From positions 1 to 6,239 of the forward strand of contig CANPZA010000090.1 in NCBI GenBank assembly GCA_947588915.1: DNA of 6,239 nucleotides, in the 5' to 3' direction. Position numbers and translations under genes: made by a program. Shown here one piece after another: positions 5,878 to 6,239 of the stretch; position 1 is the stretch's first letter; each line of letters begins with the position of its first letter. The notes below the pieces were generated by a model that worked only from the letters and a program-made list of their open reading frames with translations, did no database searches and was not told the DNA's origin. The DNA is from an uncultured Clostridia bacterium. GTDB taxonomy: Bacteria > Bacillota_A > Clostridia > TANB77 > CAG-508.

Positions 5878-6216
5878 ATGAAAATTGTAGTCCAAATTCC
5901 TCAAATAGAGGATTATAGAGAAATAAATGAATTAGCTAAACAAGTACACAAATTACATGTGAATTGGAGACCAGATTTATTTTTAGATGTAGATGAAATA
6001 ATTAATAAAGAATATCTAGAAAATCTCATAAAAAATAAATCTATATTTGTAGCTAAAGTTAAAAATAAAATTGTAGGATATGTTATTATAAATATTAAAG
6101 AAAAAAATAATCCAAATATGATATATAGAAAACAATTATCAATTGAAGCAATTTGTGTAGATAAAATATTAGAGGAGAATGTATTAGTTAAGTACACTAA
6201 AACATTCTCCCCATAA
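5878..6216 (+). pseudogene. GNAT acetyltransferase, C-terminally truncated, probably inactive
   Basis: The N-terminus is a normal GNAT: VQIPQIEDYREINELAKQVHKLH (5-27), VNWRPDLF (28-35), SIFVAKVKNKIVGYVIIN (55-72), then NPNMIYRKQLSIEAICVD (78-95), the strand that precedes the acetyl-CoA binding motif. A [YR]-R-G-x-G-[IKV] motif and roughly 50-60 further residues should follow. Instead residues 96-112 (KILEENVLVKYTKTFSP) are unrelated and end at TAA. The other two forward frames past 6162 also lack the motif, so a simple frameshift does not explain it. These last codons run through the inverted repeat at 6174-6210. GGGGAG (5866-5871) precedes the ATG, 11 bases after the upstream stop, so it was the fourth gene of the operon. 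Lacking the cofactor loop, it should not acetylate. Confidence 0.72.
6172..6212. repeat. Strong imperfect inverted repeat at the GNAT break, possible mobile-element end
   Basis: GGAGAATGT (6174-6182) pairs with ACATTCTCC (6202-6210). After one A-A mismatch, TTAGT (6184-6188) pairs with ACTAA (6196-6200) around the loop TAAGTAC (6189-6195). No T run follows, so it is a poor intrinsic terminator. It lies 11 bases past the last GNAT-like codon. A subterminal hairpin close to an element tip is characteristic of IS200/IS605 insertion sequences, but no transposase is visible before the window ends, so identity is open. Confidence 0.6.
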
Positions 6217-6239
6217 AATAGGTTATTTCAATATTAAGC

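Noticed and set aside
5913..6197. Reverse-strand open frame of 94 codons opposite the truncated GNAT
   Set aside because: Its hydrophobic composition is the expected mirror of AT-rich coding sequence, and the forward frame has clear GNAT similarity.
6172..6212. Operon terminator
   Set aside because: The stem is strong, but it is followed by CCATAAAATAGG with no T run, and it coincides with the break in the GNAT gene.

Overview
The window is strongly AT-rich DNA from a low-GC, spore-forming Bacillota, most likely a Clostridia member such as a gut species. The evidence is an H-type small acid-soluble spore protein gene, a TGS/ThrRS-like uridine-kinase-family protein typical of Clostridia, a BspA-type DUF285 surface repeat protein, near-perfect AGGAGG ribosome binding sites and sigma-A promoters. 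TGA is used as a stop in three genes and TGG for tryptophan. This argues against a Mycoplasma-type code, although DUF285 repeats are also common in mollicutes.

Layout. (1) Positions 3-1139 hold the 3' end of a DUF285 repeat protein gene that starts upstream of the window. (2) A short reverse-strand gene for an H-type spore protein (1157-1339) converges on it, and a perfect 11-bp hairpin lies between the two gene ends. (3) A sigma-A promoter at 1402-1430 drives a two-gene unit: a nucleoside kinase with a ThrRS-like N-terminus (1455-3095) and a small RNHCP zinc-ribbon-like protein (3105-3419). (4) A second strong promoter, whose -35 box overlaps the RNHCP stop codon, is followed by a structured leader of about 150 nt ending in a long intrinsic terminator (3541-3585) just before the next start codon. 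This looks like a transcription attenuator. (5) Behind it sits a tight cluster of four genes: a peptidase E-like S51 protein (3604-4284), a GNAT acetyltransferase fused to a DUF402 phosphatase-like domain (4241-5296), a small P-loop kinase-like protein (5303-5866) and a second GNAT (5878-6216). The last GNAT is cut off just before its acetyl-CoA binding motif, and the junction coincides with a strong inverted repeat that may be the end of a mobile element.

How the parts fit. The kinase/RNHCP unit looks like ordinary cellular functions. The attenuator-controlled cluster combines a peptidase, acetyltransferases, a phosphohydrolase-like domain and a kinase-like protein. Such small-molecule-modifying families often occur in accessory or drug-detoxification loci, but no substrate can be read from the sequence. 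The features most worth following are the leader RNA, which I cannot assign to a known class, the GNAT-DUF402 fusion, and the junction at the right edge.
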